DNA from: DASUBN01 sp036500225
Lineage (GTDB): Bacteria; Pseudomonadota; Gammaproteobacteria; Natronospirales; REEB76
DNA length: 64,000 nt
Assembly: GCA_036500225.1 (NCBI GenBank)
Contig: DASYCJ010000047.1
Location: forward strand, 15,785-79,784
Reading direction: 5' to 3'
The notes beneath the pieces are model-generated. The model was not told where the DNA came from. It made no database searches and saw only the letters and a program-made list of their open reading frames with translations. The translations under genes and the position numbers were made by a program. Shown piece by piece: positions 35,589 through 44,034 of the stretch (within the stretch, counting starts at the first letter, position 1; each line of letters opens with the position of its first letter).

Positions 35589-36031
35589 TGGCCGGCAAAT
35601 CACAGGGCGCGCGCGCCCGCGCCAAAGCGCGGCGTCTCGCGCTGCAAGGTCTCTACCAATGGCAGCTGTCAGGCACACCTGCCGGCGAACTCATCGCTGA
35701 ACTCAACGCCAGCCAGAACATCAAGGATGTGGACGCGGAGTACTTCGAGGCGCTGGTGCGCGGAGTGATCGCGGACAGCAGTGCCTTGCAGGCGCTGTTC
35801 CAGCCGAACCTGGATCGGCCCGCGGAACAAGTGGATCCCATCGAGCGCGGTATCCTGCTCATCGGTACCTTCGAGCTCAAAGATCGTATCGACGTGCCTT
35901 ATCGGGTCGTATTGAACGAAGCCATGGAACTGGCCAAGGGCTTCGGTGCCGAGGATAGCCACAAGTACATCAACGCCGTGCTGGACAAGACTTCCGCCGG
36001 GCTGCGTCAGGCGGAGCGTGACGCCCGCTGA
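35588..36031 (+). CDS. nusB: Transcription antitermination factor NusB
   Basis: All-helical RNA-binding protein that joins NusE at boxA to promote rRNA antitermination. The 147-residue protein begins with an Arg/Ala-rich stretch ARAKARRLALQGLYQWQLSG, then IERGILLIGTFELKDRIDVPYRVVLNEAMELAKGFGAEDSHKYINAVLDK, highly conserved in the family. It sits between ribH and thiL with one-base overlaps on each side, the normal order in gammaproteobacteria. Confidence 0.95.
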   Translation: MAGKSQGARARAKARRLALQGLYQWQLSGTPAGELIAELNASQNIKDVDAEYFEALVRGVIADSSALQALFQPNLDRPAEQVDPIERGILLIGTFELKDRIDVPYRVVLNEAMELAKGFGAEDSHKYINAVLDKTSAGLRQAERDAR

Positions 36032-36987
36032 TGTCTATGGACGAGTTCGGACTCATCCGCCGCTTCTTCGCCCAGCCGAGCATGCTGCGGGATGACGTGA
36101 GTTTGGGAATTGGCGACGACGCGGCGCTGCTCAAGGTGCCCCCGGGTCATGAGCTTGCAGTCAGCACCGATTCGCTGATATCCGGCGTGCATTTCCCTGC
36201 TGATCTTCCTGCCGGTGCAGTTGGCCATCGTGCCCTCGCCGCGAACTTGAGCGATCTTGCTGCTATGGGTGCCGCACCTGCTTGGGTGCTGATGGCGCTC
36301 ACGCTGCCGGAAGCGGATGAGTCCTGGCTGGAGGCTTTCAGCGGCGGCTTCTTCGCGCTAGCCAAACGCCACGTCGTGGCCTTGGTGGGCGGCAATATGG
36401 CCCGCGGTCCCCTGAACGTCACCCTCACGGTTCATGGCTTGGTGCCACAAGGCCTGGCGCTGACCCGCGCCGGCGCACGAGTAGGGGATCTCATCTATGT
36501 GACCGGTAACCCAGGTGATGCGGCTGCGGGACTTGAGTTGTTGCAGGCTGGTGGCTCCGATATGAGCCATCCTTGCGTACAGCGCTTCGCTTATCCAGAG
36601 CCGCGCATCGCCATCGGCCTCGCATTGCGCGGCATCGCCAGTGCTGCCATCGATGTGTCGGATGGATTGCTGGCGGATCTGGGGCATCTCCTGGAAGCCC
36701 GCGGTTTCGGCGCCAAGCTGTCACTGGGAAGATTGCCAGTCTCCAAAGAGTTACTAGCCCTGAAGGGTCAAGAAGACTCATGGCGGCTCGCGCTCACAGG
36801 CGGTGATGATTACGAACTTTGCTTCACGGTCCATGCAGACAAAGCCGTTGCCGCTGAAGGGGCGCTGCAGGCCGTGGGTTGCGCGGTCACCTGCATCGGT
36901 GCCATCGAATCCACTCCCGGCATCCATTGCATCGATCCCAAGGGACAGACCCGGACATACCTTCGTCCCGGACACCGGCATTTCTGA
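36031..36987 (+). CDS. thiL: Thiamine-monophosphate kinase
   Basis: Phosphorylates thiamine monophosphate to the active diphosphate using ATP. The 318-residue protein has the PurM-like fold signature LGIGDDAALLKVPPG, AVSTDSLISGVHF, DLAAMGAAPAWVLMAL, VGGNMARG and AIDVSDGLLADLGHLLE. It starts at the ATG overlapping the nusB stop (another ATG two codons on is possible). In many relatives pgpA comes next; here three envelope genes lie between. Confidence 0.95.
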   Translation: MSMDEFGLIRRFFAQPSMLRDDVSLGIGDDAALLKVPPGHELAVSTDSLISGVHFPADLPAGAVGHRALAANLSDLAAMGAAPAWVLMALTLPEADESWLEAFSGGFFALAKRHVVALVGGNMARGPLNVTLTVHGLVPQGLALTRAGARVGDLIYVTGNPGDAAAGLELLQAGGSDMSHPCVQRFAYPEPRIAIGLALRGIASAAIDVSDGLLADLGHLLEARGFGAKLSLGRLPVSKELLALKGQEDSWRLALTGGDDYELCFTVHADKAVAAEGALQAVGCAVTCIGAIESTPGIHCIDPKGQTRTYLRPGHRHF

Positions 36988-37042
36988 TGCACAGTCCCGG
37001 CCCTTAGGCGGATAATAGCGGCGTACTCCTAGGGGAGAGCAC

Positions 37043-38068
37043 GTGCGAACCCGTCTACTGATCCTCGTGTTATCGGCACTGCTGCCACTCAGTGCTTGCA
37101 GGTACGGCGAGAATTCCTCGCCGGCACCGAACCGCATCGTGCTCGGTTACTACACCGGCGACAGCAGTTCGCTGGCATCAGCTGAGGCCCTGGGCACGCC
37201 ACTAAACGAAGTGGCCCTGGATCTGATCAGCGTGGATGCAGATGGCGGACTGCACGGTGACCTGGATGGCACGCTCCTGGACAGCGATGCAAGCCAGGGC
37301 AAACTCTCTTACGCCACTGTCTCGAACTTCGGCGAAACGGATTTCGATGCCAACATCGCTCATGACGCCATGGTCACCCACCACGGAACCACCATCCTGA
37401 ATATCCTGTCTCTGGCCAAGACTTCCAGGCTCACGGGCATAAACATCGATTTCGAGGGTATGTTCCCAGCGGACCGGGATGCCTACACCTCGTTCGTGAC
37501 GGATCTCGCGACGCAGCTGCACGCGCAAGGTTCCATGCTCATGCTGAGCGTGCCGGCTAAGAGCATGGACGACCCGAGCGACAGCTGGACCGGTGCCTTC
37601 GATTACGCAGCGCTCGGCAAGAAGGCCGACTTCATGCAGGTGATGACTTATGACGAGCACGTGCCGGGGCAGGGTGCGGGACCAGTGGCGGGGCTAGACT
37701 GGATGACCGGGAACCTCAACTATGCGGTCTCCCAGATCAACCCCGACAAGATCCTGCTGGGACTGCCTGCCTATGGTTATGATTTCGACGTCACCCATAA
37801 CACCGGTGTGCAGGTGGATTGGAAGGACTCCGCGGCACTCGTGGCATCCACAGGCGCTCATCCAGTCTGGGACCCGGTCAGCGAATCAGAACACTTCGAC
37901 TACACTGCCGCTGACGGCTCCGTACACCAGGTCTGGTACGAGACGGCACAAGGCATCCAGGACAAGGCACACTTTGCCGTCACCCTCAACCTGGCCGGCG
38001 TCTCCATGTGGGCGTTGGGCTTCGAGAACAATGCTTTCTGGAGCGCAGTGTCTGCTGGTTTGAATTAG
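37043..38068 (+). CDS. GH18-family lipoprotein (spore germination YaaH/YdhD-like glycosidase fold)
   Basis: A 341-residue lipoprotein: signal peptide ending in lipobox LSAC (Cys about residue 19), then a TIM barrel like glycoside hydrolase family 18. The strand-4 motif GINIDFEGM has the catalytic Glu in a shortened DxxDxDxE form, followed by MLSVPAKS, FMQVMTYDEHVPG and KILLGLPAYGYDFD. Relatives cleave peptidoglycan or chitin-like glycans; here a cell-wall role is likely given the M48 protease next door, but activity is inferred. GTG at 37043 follows GGGGAGAG. It begins a block that separates thiL from pgpA. Confidence 0.8.
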   Translation: MRTRLLILVLSALLPLSACRYGENSSPAPNRIVLGYYTGDSSSLASAEALGTPLNEVALDLISVDADGGLHGDLDGTLLDSDASQGKLSYATVSNFGETDFDANIAHDAMVTHHGTTILNILSLAKTSRLTGINIDFEGMFPADRDAYTSFVTDLATQLHAQGSMLMLSVPAKSMDDPSDSWTGAFDYAALGKKADFMQVMTYDEHVPGQGAGPVAGLDWMTGNLNYAVSQINPDKILLGLPAYGYDFDVTHNTGVQVDWKDSAALVASTGAHPVWDPVSESEHFDYTAADGSVHQVWYETAQGIQDKAHFAVTLNLAGVSMWALGFENNAFWSAVSAGLN

Positions 38069-38103
38069 ACTCTTCCGGCGTGACCCATACGACCGGAGCG
38101 CCC

Positions 38104-39432
38104 ATGTCGCGTCTTGCCGCTTTCGCGATCGCCCTATCTCTGCTCTGTTTCCTGTCACCGGCCCATGCTGGGACGGTGGCCGCCCCTGCGGCCGTCGCGG
38201 CGGCGCAAGCACAGCCTCTCGCTCCTCAAGTACAGGCCGAGGCTCCGGTGCCGATACCAGTACCGACCGCGGAATCAGTGCGGCATTATGAGACCGGTAA
38301 CATCCTGTGGATCGTCGCGACCCTATGGGGTTTCTTCGTCCCAGCCCTGATCCTGTTCAGCGGGTTCTCCGCGAAATTGCGGGCATGGGCCAAGCGCGCG
38401 GGTAGATATTGGTATTTCACGCTGGTCATCTACTTCGTGCTGTTCCTGCTGGTCGCTTCGCTCCTGAATCTGCCGCTGGAGTATTACGCGACCTTCATCC
38501 GGCCCCATGACTACGGCCTTTCCTCTCAGGCATTCGGCAAGTGGCTGCAGGACGAGTTCACCGGTCTGGGCTTGGGACTCGTGGCCGGTGCTGTGTTCCT
38601 GTGGATACCCTATCTACTGCTGAAACACGCGACCCGGCGCTGGTGGCTCTACACTTGGCTCGCCAGCATCCCCATCATGGTCTTCCTGGCCTTCGTGGAG
38701 CCTATCTGGGTCGAGCCTCTCTTCAACCACTTCGGGCCCATGCAGGACAAGACGCTGGAGACCCAGATACTCGATCTGGCGCACCGTGCCGGGATCGAGG
38801 GTGCTCATGTCTATGAAGTGGACAAGAGCGTGGATACCAACGAGCTCAACGCTTACGCTACCGGCATCGGCGGCACCAAACGCATCGTGCTTTGGGACAC
38901 CATCATCAAGCAGTTCACTCCCGACGAGCTGCTCATGGTCATGGGCCACGAGATGGGTCACTACGTGCTGAACCATGTGTGGAAGGGGATATTCTTCGGC
39001 AGCTTGCTGCTGCTCCTGGCTCTATACCTGGTGCATCGCAGTGCCGGCTGGATACTGCGACGATTCAGCTCCCACACCGGCGTGACCGATCTTGCGGACG
39101 TGGCATCGCTACCCTTGTTGATATTGCTGTTCAGCGTATTCGGTTTCGTGTTCCAGCCCGTCGCCAACGCTTACTCCCGGCATCTGGAGCATGAGGCGGA
39201 TCGCTTCGGCCTGGAGATCACCCATCTCAACCATGCCTGCGGCACCGCCTTCACCAAGTTCGTGCAGCACGACCTTGCCTATCCGACGCCGGGACCCTTG
39301 TATGTCTTGTGGCGCTCAGACCATCCGCCGCTGGGCGAACGCATCCAGTTCTGCAACGACTACCATCCGTGGACCGAGGGTAAGCCGGGCGAATACCAGC
39401 AGTACTTCCAGTCGTTGCCCCCGGCTGAGTGA
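38104..39432 (+). CDS. M48 family metallopeptidase (Ste24-like CAAX protease relative)
   Basis: A 442-residue membrane zinc protease. A signal-like first segment and an Ala/Pro/Gln linker (residues 1-60) precede about five hydrophobic segments. The domain has DKSVDTNELNAYATGIGGTKRIVLWDT, the zinc motif VMGHEMGHYVLNH near residue 282, and the third ligand in SRHLEHEADRFGLE. Family members trim prenylated proteins in eukaryotes and perform membrane protein quality control in bacteria. ATG at 38104 is used; the open frame extends 32 codons upstream into the previous gene without similarity. Confidence 0.88.
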   Translation: MSRLAAFAIALSLLCFLSPAHAGTVAAPAAVAAAQAQPLAPQVQAEAPVPIPVPTAESVRHYETGNILWIVATLWGFFVPALILFSGFSAKLRAWAKRAGRYWYFTLVIYFVLFLLVASLLNLPLEYYATFIRPHDYGLSSQAFGKWLQDEFTGLGLGLVAGAVFLWIPYLLLKHATRRWWLYTWLASIPIMVFLAFVEPIWVEPLFNHFGPMQDKTLETQILDLAHRAGIEGAHVYEVDKSVDTNELNAYATGIGGTKRIVLWDTIIKQFTPDELLMVMGHEMGHYVLNHVWKGIFFGSLLLLLALYLVHRSAGWILRRFSSHTGVTDLADVASLPLLILLFSVFGFVFQPVANAYSRHLEHEADRFGLEITHLNHACGTAFTKFVQHDLAYPTPGPLYVLWRSDHPPLGERIQFCNDYHPWTEGKPGEYQQYFQSLPPAE

Positions 39433-39435
39433 GCG

Positions 39436-39930
39436 ATGGAGAAGCTGTTCTGGCTATTGCCGGGGAAACTCGCAGGCCGGCCCGGGCCTGATCGAGAACC
39501 GTGGAATGTCGATGCCCTATACCGTGCCGGGATACGGGCGGTCTTATCAGTGAACGATGGCAGGCTTGTGCATGCAGAAGATTTCACAGAGCAGGGTATG
39601 GAGTATGCTTGCGTACCCTTGAGCGACAACGCTCCTCCGCGGATTGGTGACGATGAGATCTGTCGGGCCGCGCTATTGCGCGCTTATGACTTCATACAGG
39701 CGCAGCTTCGCAGGGATAAGCCGGTGCTTGTGCATTGCACTTCCGGTAAGGACCGCACTGGCTTGGTACTCGCTTATTTCCTTATGCGTCAAGCCGGATG
39801 TGATCCAGCCACGGCGATCACTAAGGTCCGCGCAGTCCGCTCCATCGCTCTGAGTGCGATGGGTTGGGAAGCGTTCGCGAACCACCTGCTTCATTCTATG
39901 GATAATGGTTCAAGAGCTATCCATGGGTAA
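39436..39930 (+). CDS. Tyrosine / dual-specificity phosphatase-like protein
   Basis: A 164-residue cytosolic phosphatase with the CX5R signature VLVHCTSGKDRTG (Cys about residue 102) and a plausible general-acid region VPLSDNAPP. The KDR-type P-loop resembles bacterial and archaeal DSPs that act on phosphoproteins or phosphoinositide-like lipids. It starts 3 bases after the M48 gene and overlaps the pgpA start, so it may act in lipid or envelope metabolism; a kinase gene follows 550 bases later. Substrate unknown. Confidence 0.82.
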   Translation: MEKLFWLLPGKLAGRPGPDREPWNVDALYRAGIRAVLSVNDGRLVHAEDFTEQGMEYACVPLSDNAPPRIGDDEICRAALLRAYDFIQAQLRRDKPVLVHCTSGKDRTGLVLAYFLMRQAGCDPATAITKVRAVRSIALSAMGWEAFANHLLHSMDNGSRAIHG

Positions 39931-40408
39931 TCTCACCGCCAGAAAGGTCTTCACCCATCCAGTGCATTTCCTGGCTTATGGTTTCGGCGCGGGTCTTTCG
40001 CCCAAGGCGCCCGGCACCATGGGCACGGTGGTGGCGATACCTATCTATGTGCTTCTGGCACTGTATGCCAGTAGCACCATGTATCTCGCGATCTTGGCCG
40101 TGGCCTTGGTAGCCGGCATCTTCATCTGCGGCTATACGGCAGGGCAGATGGGCATCGATGATCCCAAGGGTGTGGTCTGGGATGAGATCGTGGGCTATCT
40201 CATCACAATGCTGTGTTTGCCCTTCAGCTGGATGTGGGTGCTGGCGGGCTTCCTGCTGTTCCGGCTGTTCGATATCTGGAAGCCCTGGCCTATCCGTTGG
40301 GCGGATCGCCATGTCAAAGGCGGTCTCGGCATCATGCTGGACGACGTCATCGCCGCCGCGTTTGCCTGTGTTTTGCTCAATCTCGGGGCTTATCTCCTTA
40401 AAGTGTGA
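39923..40408 (+). CDS. pgpA: Phosphatidylglycerophosphatase A
   Basis: Removes phosphate from phosphatidylglycerophosphate to make phosphatidylglycerol at the inner membrane. The 161-residue protein has FLAYGFGAGLSPKAPGTMGTVVAIP, the GIDDPKGVVWDEIVGY acidic motif, FRLFDIWKPWPIRWADRHVKGGLGIMLDDVIA, and several hydrophobic segments. ATG at 39923 is chosen for the AAGAG six bases upstream; ATG at 39905 would add six residues. Overlap with the phosphatase gene suggests coupling. Usually a direct neighbour of thiL. Confidence 0.92.
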   Translation: MGNLTARKVFTHPVHFLAYGFGAGLSPKAPGTMGTVVAIPIYVLLALYASSTMYLAILAVALVAGIFICGYTAGQMGIDDPKGVVWDEIVGYLITMLCLPFSWMWVLAGFLLFRLFDIWKPWPIRWADRHVKGGLGIMLDDVIAAAFACVLLNLGAYLLKV

Positions 40409-40482
40409 CTTGGTACCCTGATGTTGGCTGGACATAATCCGGCCGGACTGTAAGACTGCAAAGGTCGATCCTGGGGAAGGGC

Positions 40483-41778
40483 ATGGGAACGCCGGCCAAG
40501 CTCGGAAAATTCGTGGTCACACAGGAACTGGGCCGGGGAACCACCGGCACCGTGTACCTGTGCCATGACTCGTTCCTGGGCAAGGACGTGGCCCTCAAGC
40601 TCTACAGCCTGGACGAGAAAGTCCCGGAAGCCGACGCCCGCACCCGCCGCAAGCTGTTCTTCAACGAGGCCTATCTCGTCGGCAAGATGCAGCATCCCAA
40701 CATCCTGCCCATCTACGATGCCGGCGAGGACGAGGGTCACTGCTACGTGGTCATGGAGTACGTGCGTGGCGCCAAGCCGCTCACCACCTTCTGCCGCGTG
40801 GAGAACCTGCTGCCGGTGCGCAAGGTGGTGGAGGTGGTGTTCAAATGCGCCAAGGCGCTGGACTACGCTCACCGCAACGGCTTGGTGCACCGCGACATCA
40901 AGCCCGGCAACATCATGTTCACCGCCGACGGCGACGTACGCATCGTGGATTTCGGTGTGGCGCAGATGGCCGGCAACGAGGAAGCCCAAGTGAAGGGTCT
41001 GGTGGGCTCACCCAGTTACATGGCGCCGGAGCAGATGCGCCACGCGCCCGCTACCGTCCAGACCGACCTCTATTCCCTGGGGGTGGTCATGTACGAACTG
41101 CTCTCCGGCAAGCGCCCGTATTACGGCGATAACTTGTCGAAACTGGTGCACCAGATCATCTACGCCACGCCGCCGCCTCTGCACCGGCTACGCGCGGACG
41201 TGCCGACGGTTTTGGAAGAAGTGGTCTCCAAGGCTATCTTCAAGGAACCCAGCAAGCGCTACCAGACCGGTATCGAGTTCGCGACCGCCTTGTCCCAGGC
41301 GGTGCGTAAGCTCGATCAACTTGACCAAGAGATGGCTGAGCAAGAGCGCTTCAGCATGTTGCGCCGACTGCCGTTTTTCAAGGAATTCACTTACCCTGAG
41401 ATCTACGAGGTGTTACAGGCCGGCCGCTGGCACAGCTACGGCATGGACGAGCACATCCTGGTGGAAGGAGACATGGATGACGCCTTCTTGGTGCTGGTGA
41501 GCGGCGAGGCAGAAGTGCGCCGCCAGGGCAAGGCCGTGGGCCTGCTGAGAGAGGGCGACTGCTTCGGCGAGGCCGCTGCCATGGGCGGCAAGAAGAGCAC
41601 TTCCGCCATCGTCGCCAAGGGTGCCGTCACGGTACTCAAGGTGAGCGCCACGTTGCTTGAACAGCTCACCATCCCCTGTCAGCTGCGCTTCCACAAGATG
41701 TTCATGCGCAGCATGATCGAACGCCTGACCCGGAGCGAGCGCAACGATGCCGCCAAGAAGAAAGATGCCGAGGCTTAA
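40483..41778 (+). CDS. Ser/Thr protein kinase fused to a cyclic-nucleotide-binding-like domain
   Basis: A 431-residue cytosolic signalling protein without membrane segments. Residues about 10-270 are a Hanks-type kinase with all key motifs: GRGTTGTV, Lys39 in ALKLY, HRDIKPGN, DFG in IVDFGVAQ, and APEQM. Residues about 300-415 resemble a cNMP-binding/CRP-like beta-roll (MDEHILVEGDMDDAFLVLVSGEAEV ... GDCFGEAAAMGG). The roll's usual Arg-rich phosphate cassette (FGExAL....R) is only partly matched. The C-terminus is Lys-rich. The downstream propeller gene starts inside its last codons. Such fusions suggest ligand-gated kinase activity; ligand and targets unknown. Confidence 0.88.
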   Translation: MGTPAKLGKFVVTQELGRGTTGTVYLCHDSFLGKDVALKLYSLDEKVPEADARTRRKLFFNEAYLVGKMQHPNILPIYDAGEDEGHCYVVMEYVRGAKPLTTFCRVENLLPVRKVVEVVFKCAKALDYAHRNGLVHRDIKPGNIMFTADGDVRIVDFGVAQMAGNEEAQVKGLVGSPSYMAPEQMRHAPATVQTDLYSLGVVMYELLSGKRPYYGDNLSKLVHQIIYATPPPLHRLRADVPTVLEEVVSKAIFKEPSKRYQTGIEFATALSQAVRKLDQLDQEMAEQERFSMLRRLPFFKEFTYPEIYEVLQAGRWHSYGMDEHILVEGDMDDAFLVLVSGEAEVRRQGKAVGLLREGDCFGEAAAMGGKKSTSAIVAKGAVTVLKVSATLLEQLTIPCQLRFHKMFMRSMIERLTRSERNDAAKKKDAEA

Positions 41779-42739
41779 GCTGGTCGCTTGCTGGGCCGGT
41801 GCGTGCATGGTCTTCATGCAATCCATCGCGGCCTCCGCTGCTACCCCGCAGACCGCGTCTCTCGATTACCGGCAGATCAAGCTTTCCGATCATTCCGGTT
41901 ATGTGTTCGCCCTGGGCTTCATGCCTTTAGATGCCGGCAAGTTCTATTGGGGCAGCGCCGAGGGTGGCGCGGGCCACCTTCATGTCTATGACATGGCGAC
42001 GCAGACCGCGAAAGAGATGTTCGGTGTCATCCCAGGCTCGATGGTGCCCGCCAGCTTCGCCTGGTCGCCGGATGGCCGGCATGCCGTCGTCTCCAAGATC
42101 ACATTCCTGAGATTGGTGGACATCAACATCCATTCGGTACACAACTTATTCCTAGGGGGTCAGGGTCAGGTGGGGCGGATGTTCTGGACACCTAATCATT
42201 CCATCATCACGAGCTGTGCTTCGGATGCGAATGGAGCGCGGCGGCTATGCGTCGTGGATACCAAAGGTGGCCTGGTCACCGCGCTTTCAGTACCTGATGC
42301 GGGCTCTACGGTAGCCATCGCGTACATCGAAGGTGCGAACAAACTCGTCTACGGGAATCGGGTGTCACAAGCGGGGCCGGTGCAGTTCTATCTCGGATCC
42401 GTCTATTCGGACCGGGTCGGCAACGTCATCCCGCTCAGCCATCCAGACATCGACAGCGATGGAAACCTTACGGTGACGTCAGATGGCGAGTATGGGGTAG
42501 CTATCGGCCAAGCCCGCTCAGATAAAGCTGCATCTTCGGATATCTACCTAGGAGACCTGAACACCGGGACATGGACGCGGATACCGTCATCGCCGGACTG
42601 GGGCAAGCCCGTCATGGCGGCGATGTCGCCCGATCACCTGCACCTGCTGGTGGTGTCCCTGGACGGCAAGGATAGTTACCGGCTGTGGTTAGCAGATGTC
42701 CCTGCAAAGCTCACGGCTTCTTTGAGCGCTACGCACTAA
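41765..42739 (+). CDS. Exported TolB-like beta-propeller protein
   Basis: Function not recognised. The 324-residue product has a signal peptide (MPRLKLVACWAGACMVFMQS, cleavage near ASA-ATP) and a repeated WD40/PD40-like pattern, e.g. ASFAWSPDGRHAVVSK, TVTSDGEYGVAIGQ and AAMSPDHLHLLVVSLDGKDSYRLW, typical of TolB-type propellers. ATG at 41765 is preferred over 41747 because AAGAAGAAAG precedes it and it places the signal peptide at the N-terminus. Overlap with the kinase gene suggests the two act together, though one is cytosolic and one periplasmic. Confidence 0.7.
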   Translation: MPRLKLVACWAGACMVFMQSIAASAATPQTASLDYRQIKLSDHSGYVFALGFMPLDAGKFYWGSAEGGAGHLHVYDMATQTAKEMFGVIPGSMVPASFAWSPDGRHAVVSKITFLRLVDINIHSVHNLFLGGQGQVGRMFWTPNHSIITSCASDANGARRLCVVDTKGGLVTALSVPDAGSTVAIAYIEGANKLVYGNRVSQAGPVQFYLGSVYSDRVGNVIPLSHPDIDSDGNLTVTSDGEYGVAIGQARSDKAASSDIYLGDLNTGTWTRIPSSPDWGKPVMAAMSPDHLHLLVVSLDGKDSYRLWLADVPAKLTASLSATH

Positions 42740-42742
42740 AAA

Positions 42743-42770
42743 AAGAAGCCGGTCTCATGACCGGCTTCTT
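42743..42770. terminator. Bidirectional intrinsic terminator (propeller gene / folE2)
   Basis: AAGAAGCCGGTC and GACCGGCTTCTT form a 12-bp perfect stem with loop TCAT. On the minus strand a TTTTTTTAG run follows, making it the folE2 terminator; on the plus strand the T-run is short. Confidence 0.85.
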
Positions 42771-42790
42771 CGACTCGAACCTGCGTTTCG

Positions 42791-43612
42791 TTATGCGTCT
42801 TTGTCTTTCACGACCATAGCATAGGCCGAGTGGTTGTGGATGGACTCGAAGTTCTCCGATTCTACCGTATAGGCCCGGATGCGCTCGTCCGCGTTGAATT
42901 TCACGGCGATGTCCCGGACCATGTCTTCCACGAACTTCGGGTTGTCGTAAGCCCGCTCGGTCACGTACTTCTCGTCCGGGCGCTTCAGGAGCCCGTACAG
43001 CTCACAAGAGGCTTCCTTCTCGACGATGTCGATGATCTCTTCGATCCAGATGAAGCCCTTGGCCTTGCACTCCACGGTCACATGGGAGCGTTGGTTATGG
43101 GCGCCGTAATCCGAGATCTTCTTGGAGCAGGGGCAGAGGCTGGTGACCGGCACCACCACCTTGATCTTGAGGCAGTTCTCGCCGTTCTTGCGTTCACCCG
43201 TGAAGGTGACTTCGTAGTCCAAGAGACTCTGCACGCCGGAGACCGGCGCCTTCTTGTTGATGAAGTAGGGGAACTGCATCTGGATGTGACCGGACGCTGA
43301 CCCTAAGCGCGTGGTCATCTCCGTCAGCATCTCCTTGAAGGTATCGGTGGTGATCTCTCGCTCGTAGGCGTTCAGGATCTCTACGAAGCGCGACATGTGA
43401 GTGCCCTTGAAGTCCTGGGGCAGGTCCACGTACATGCTGAAGTTGGCGATGGTGTGCTGATCGCCGCCGATCCGATCCTTGATGCGGATGGGATGGCGGA
43501 TGTCCTTGATGCCCACCTTGTTGATGGGGATGCGGCGAGTATCGGCGCTGGACTGCACGTCCTCGATGGAAGTGACAGTGGCTTTCTTGGCAGGTTGGTT
43601 CGGGACGTTCAT
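42791..43612 (-). CDS. folE2: GTP cyclohydrolase FolE2
   Basis: Metal-flexible type IB GTP cyclohydrolase giving dihydroneopterin triphosphate for folate and deazapurine synthesis. The 273-residue protein has VGIKDIRHPI, NFSMYVDLPQDFKGTHMSRF, VVPVTSLCPCSKKISDYGAHNQRSH with the active-site Cys and His, and NFESIHNHSAY at the C-terminus. The ATG at 43612 follows GAGGAGAG; a GTG 21 bases earlier is less likely. It is a single-gene unit. It does not replace the missing GTP cyclohydrolase II activity of riboflavin synthesis. Confidence 0.95.
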   Translation of the reverse strand: MNVPNQPAKKATVTSIEDVQSSADTRRIPINKVGIKDIRHPIRIKDRIGGDQHTIANFSMYVDLPQDFKGTHMSRFVEILNAYEREITTDTFKEMLTEMTTRLGSASGHIQMQFPYFINKKAPVSGVQSLLDYEVTFTGERKNGENCLKIKVVVPVTSLCPCSKKISDYGAHNQRSHVTVECKAKGFIWIEEIIDIVEKEASCELYGLLKRPDEKYVTERAYDNPKFVEDMVRDIAVKFNADERIRAYTVESENFESIHNHSAYAMVVKDKDA

Positions 43613-43768
43613 CGCATCTCTCCTCGCGGACACCGGCTCAGGTCGTCGCAGTGGGGGCTGGATACTTTCTGTTCAAGACTATACCTGAGTGAATTACTAG
43701 GATACTACTCCGGACCGACCATTTCCAGCGGATGTTCCCAGCGCTGAACTGTATATGGTCTGGAAATT

Positions 43769-43797
43769 TTGACGGGTCATGATGCACCGCTTAGGGT
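43769..43797 (+). promoter_or_regulatory. Putative promoter of the DUF2945 gene
   Basis: TTGACG at 43769-43774 and TAGGGT at 43792-43797 with 17-bp spacing, 23 bases before the ATG. The strong AGGAGGTGA ribosome binding site follows. The rest of the 208-base gap holds the folE2 leader. Confidence 0.4.
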
Positions 43798-43820
43798 CAG
43801 TCACCAGGAGGTGATCAGTC

Positions 43821-44033
43821 ATGAAAGCGCGATTCGAGGTAGGCGACCACGTGACCTGGAACTCGGAGGCGGGGAACGTCAGCGGCCACATCATCAAAGT
43901 CCATACCCGGGATACGGACTACAAGGGTCACACCCACCACGCCAGCCGGGACGAGCCGCAGTACGAGATCAAGAGCGACAAGACGGAGCACGTGGCCATG
44001 CACAAGGGCAAGGCACTGAAGAAGAAGCACTGA
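43821..44033 (+). CDS. DUF2945 family small protein
   Basis: A 70-residue basic protein matching the DUF2945 (hypervirulence-associated, Tudor-like) family: FEVGDHVTWNSEAGNVSGHIIKVHTRDTDYKGHTHHASRDEPQYEIKSDKT. The fold is a small SH3/Tudor barrel; biochemical function is unknown, and His/Lys richness hints at nucleic acid or metal contact. A near-perfect ribosome binding site AGGAGGTGA precedes the ATG, suggesting high expression. It converges on dxs with one base between the stops. Confidence 0.85.
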   Translation: MKARFEVGDHVTWNSEAGNVSGHIIKVHTRDTDYKGHTHHASRDEPQYEIKSDKTEHVAMHKGKALKKKH

Positions 44034-44034
44034 A

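Noticed and set aside
43698..43714. BlaI-like half-sites (TACTAGGATACTAC) near folE2
   Set aside because: The TACTA units are direct, not inverted, and no matching TAGTA half-site is at the right spacing.
43613..43768. Zur box upstream of folE2
   Set aside because: FolE2 is often zinc-regulated, but no GTTATA-type palindrome is visible in the leader.
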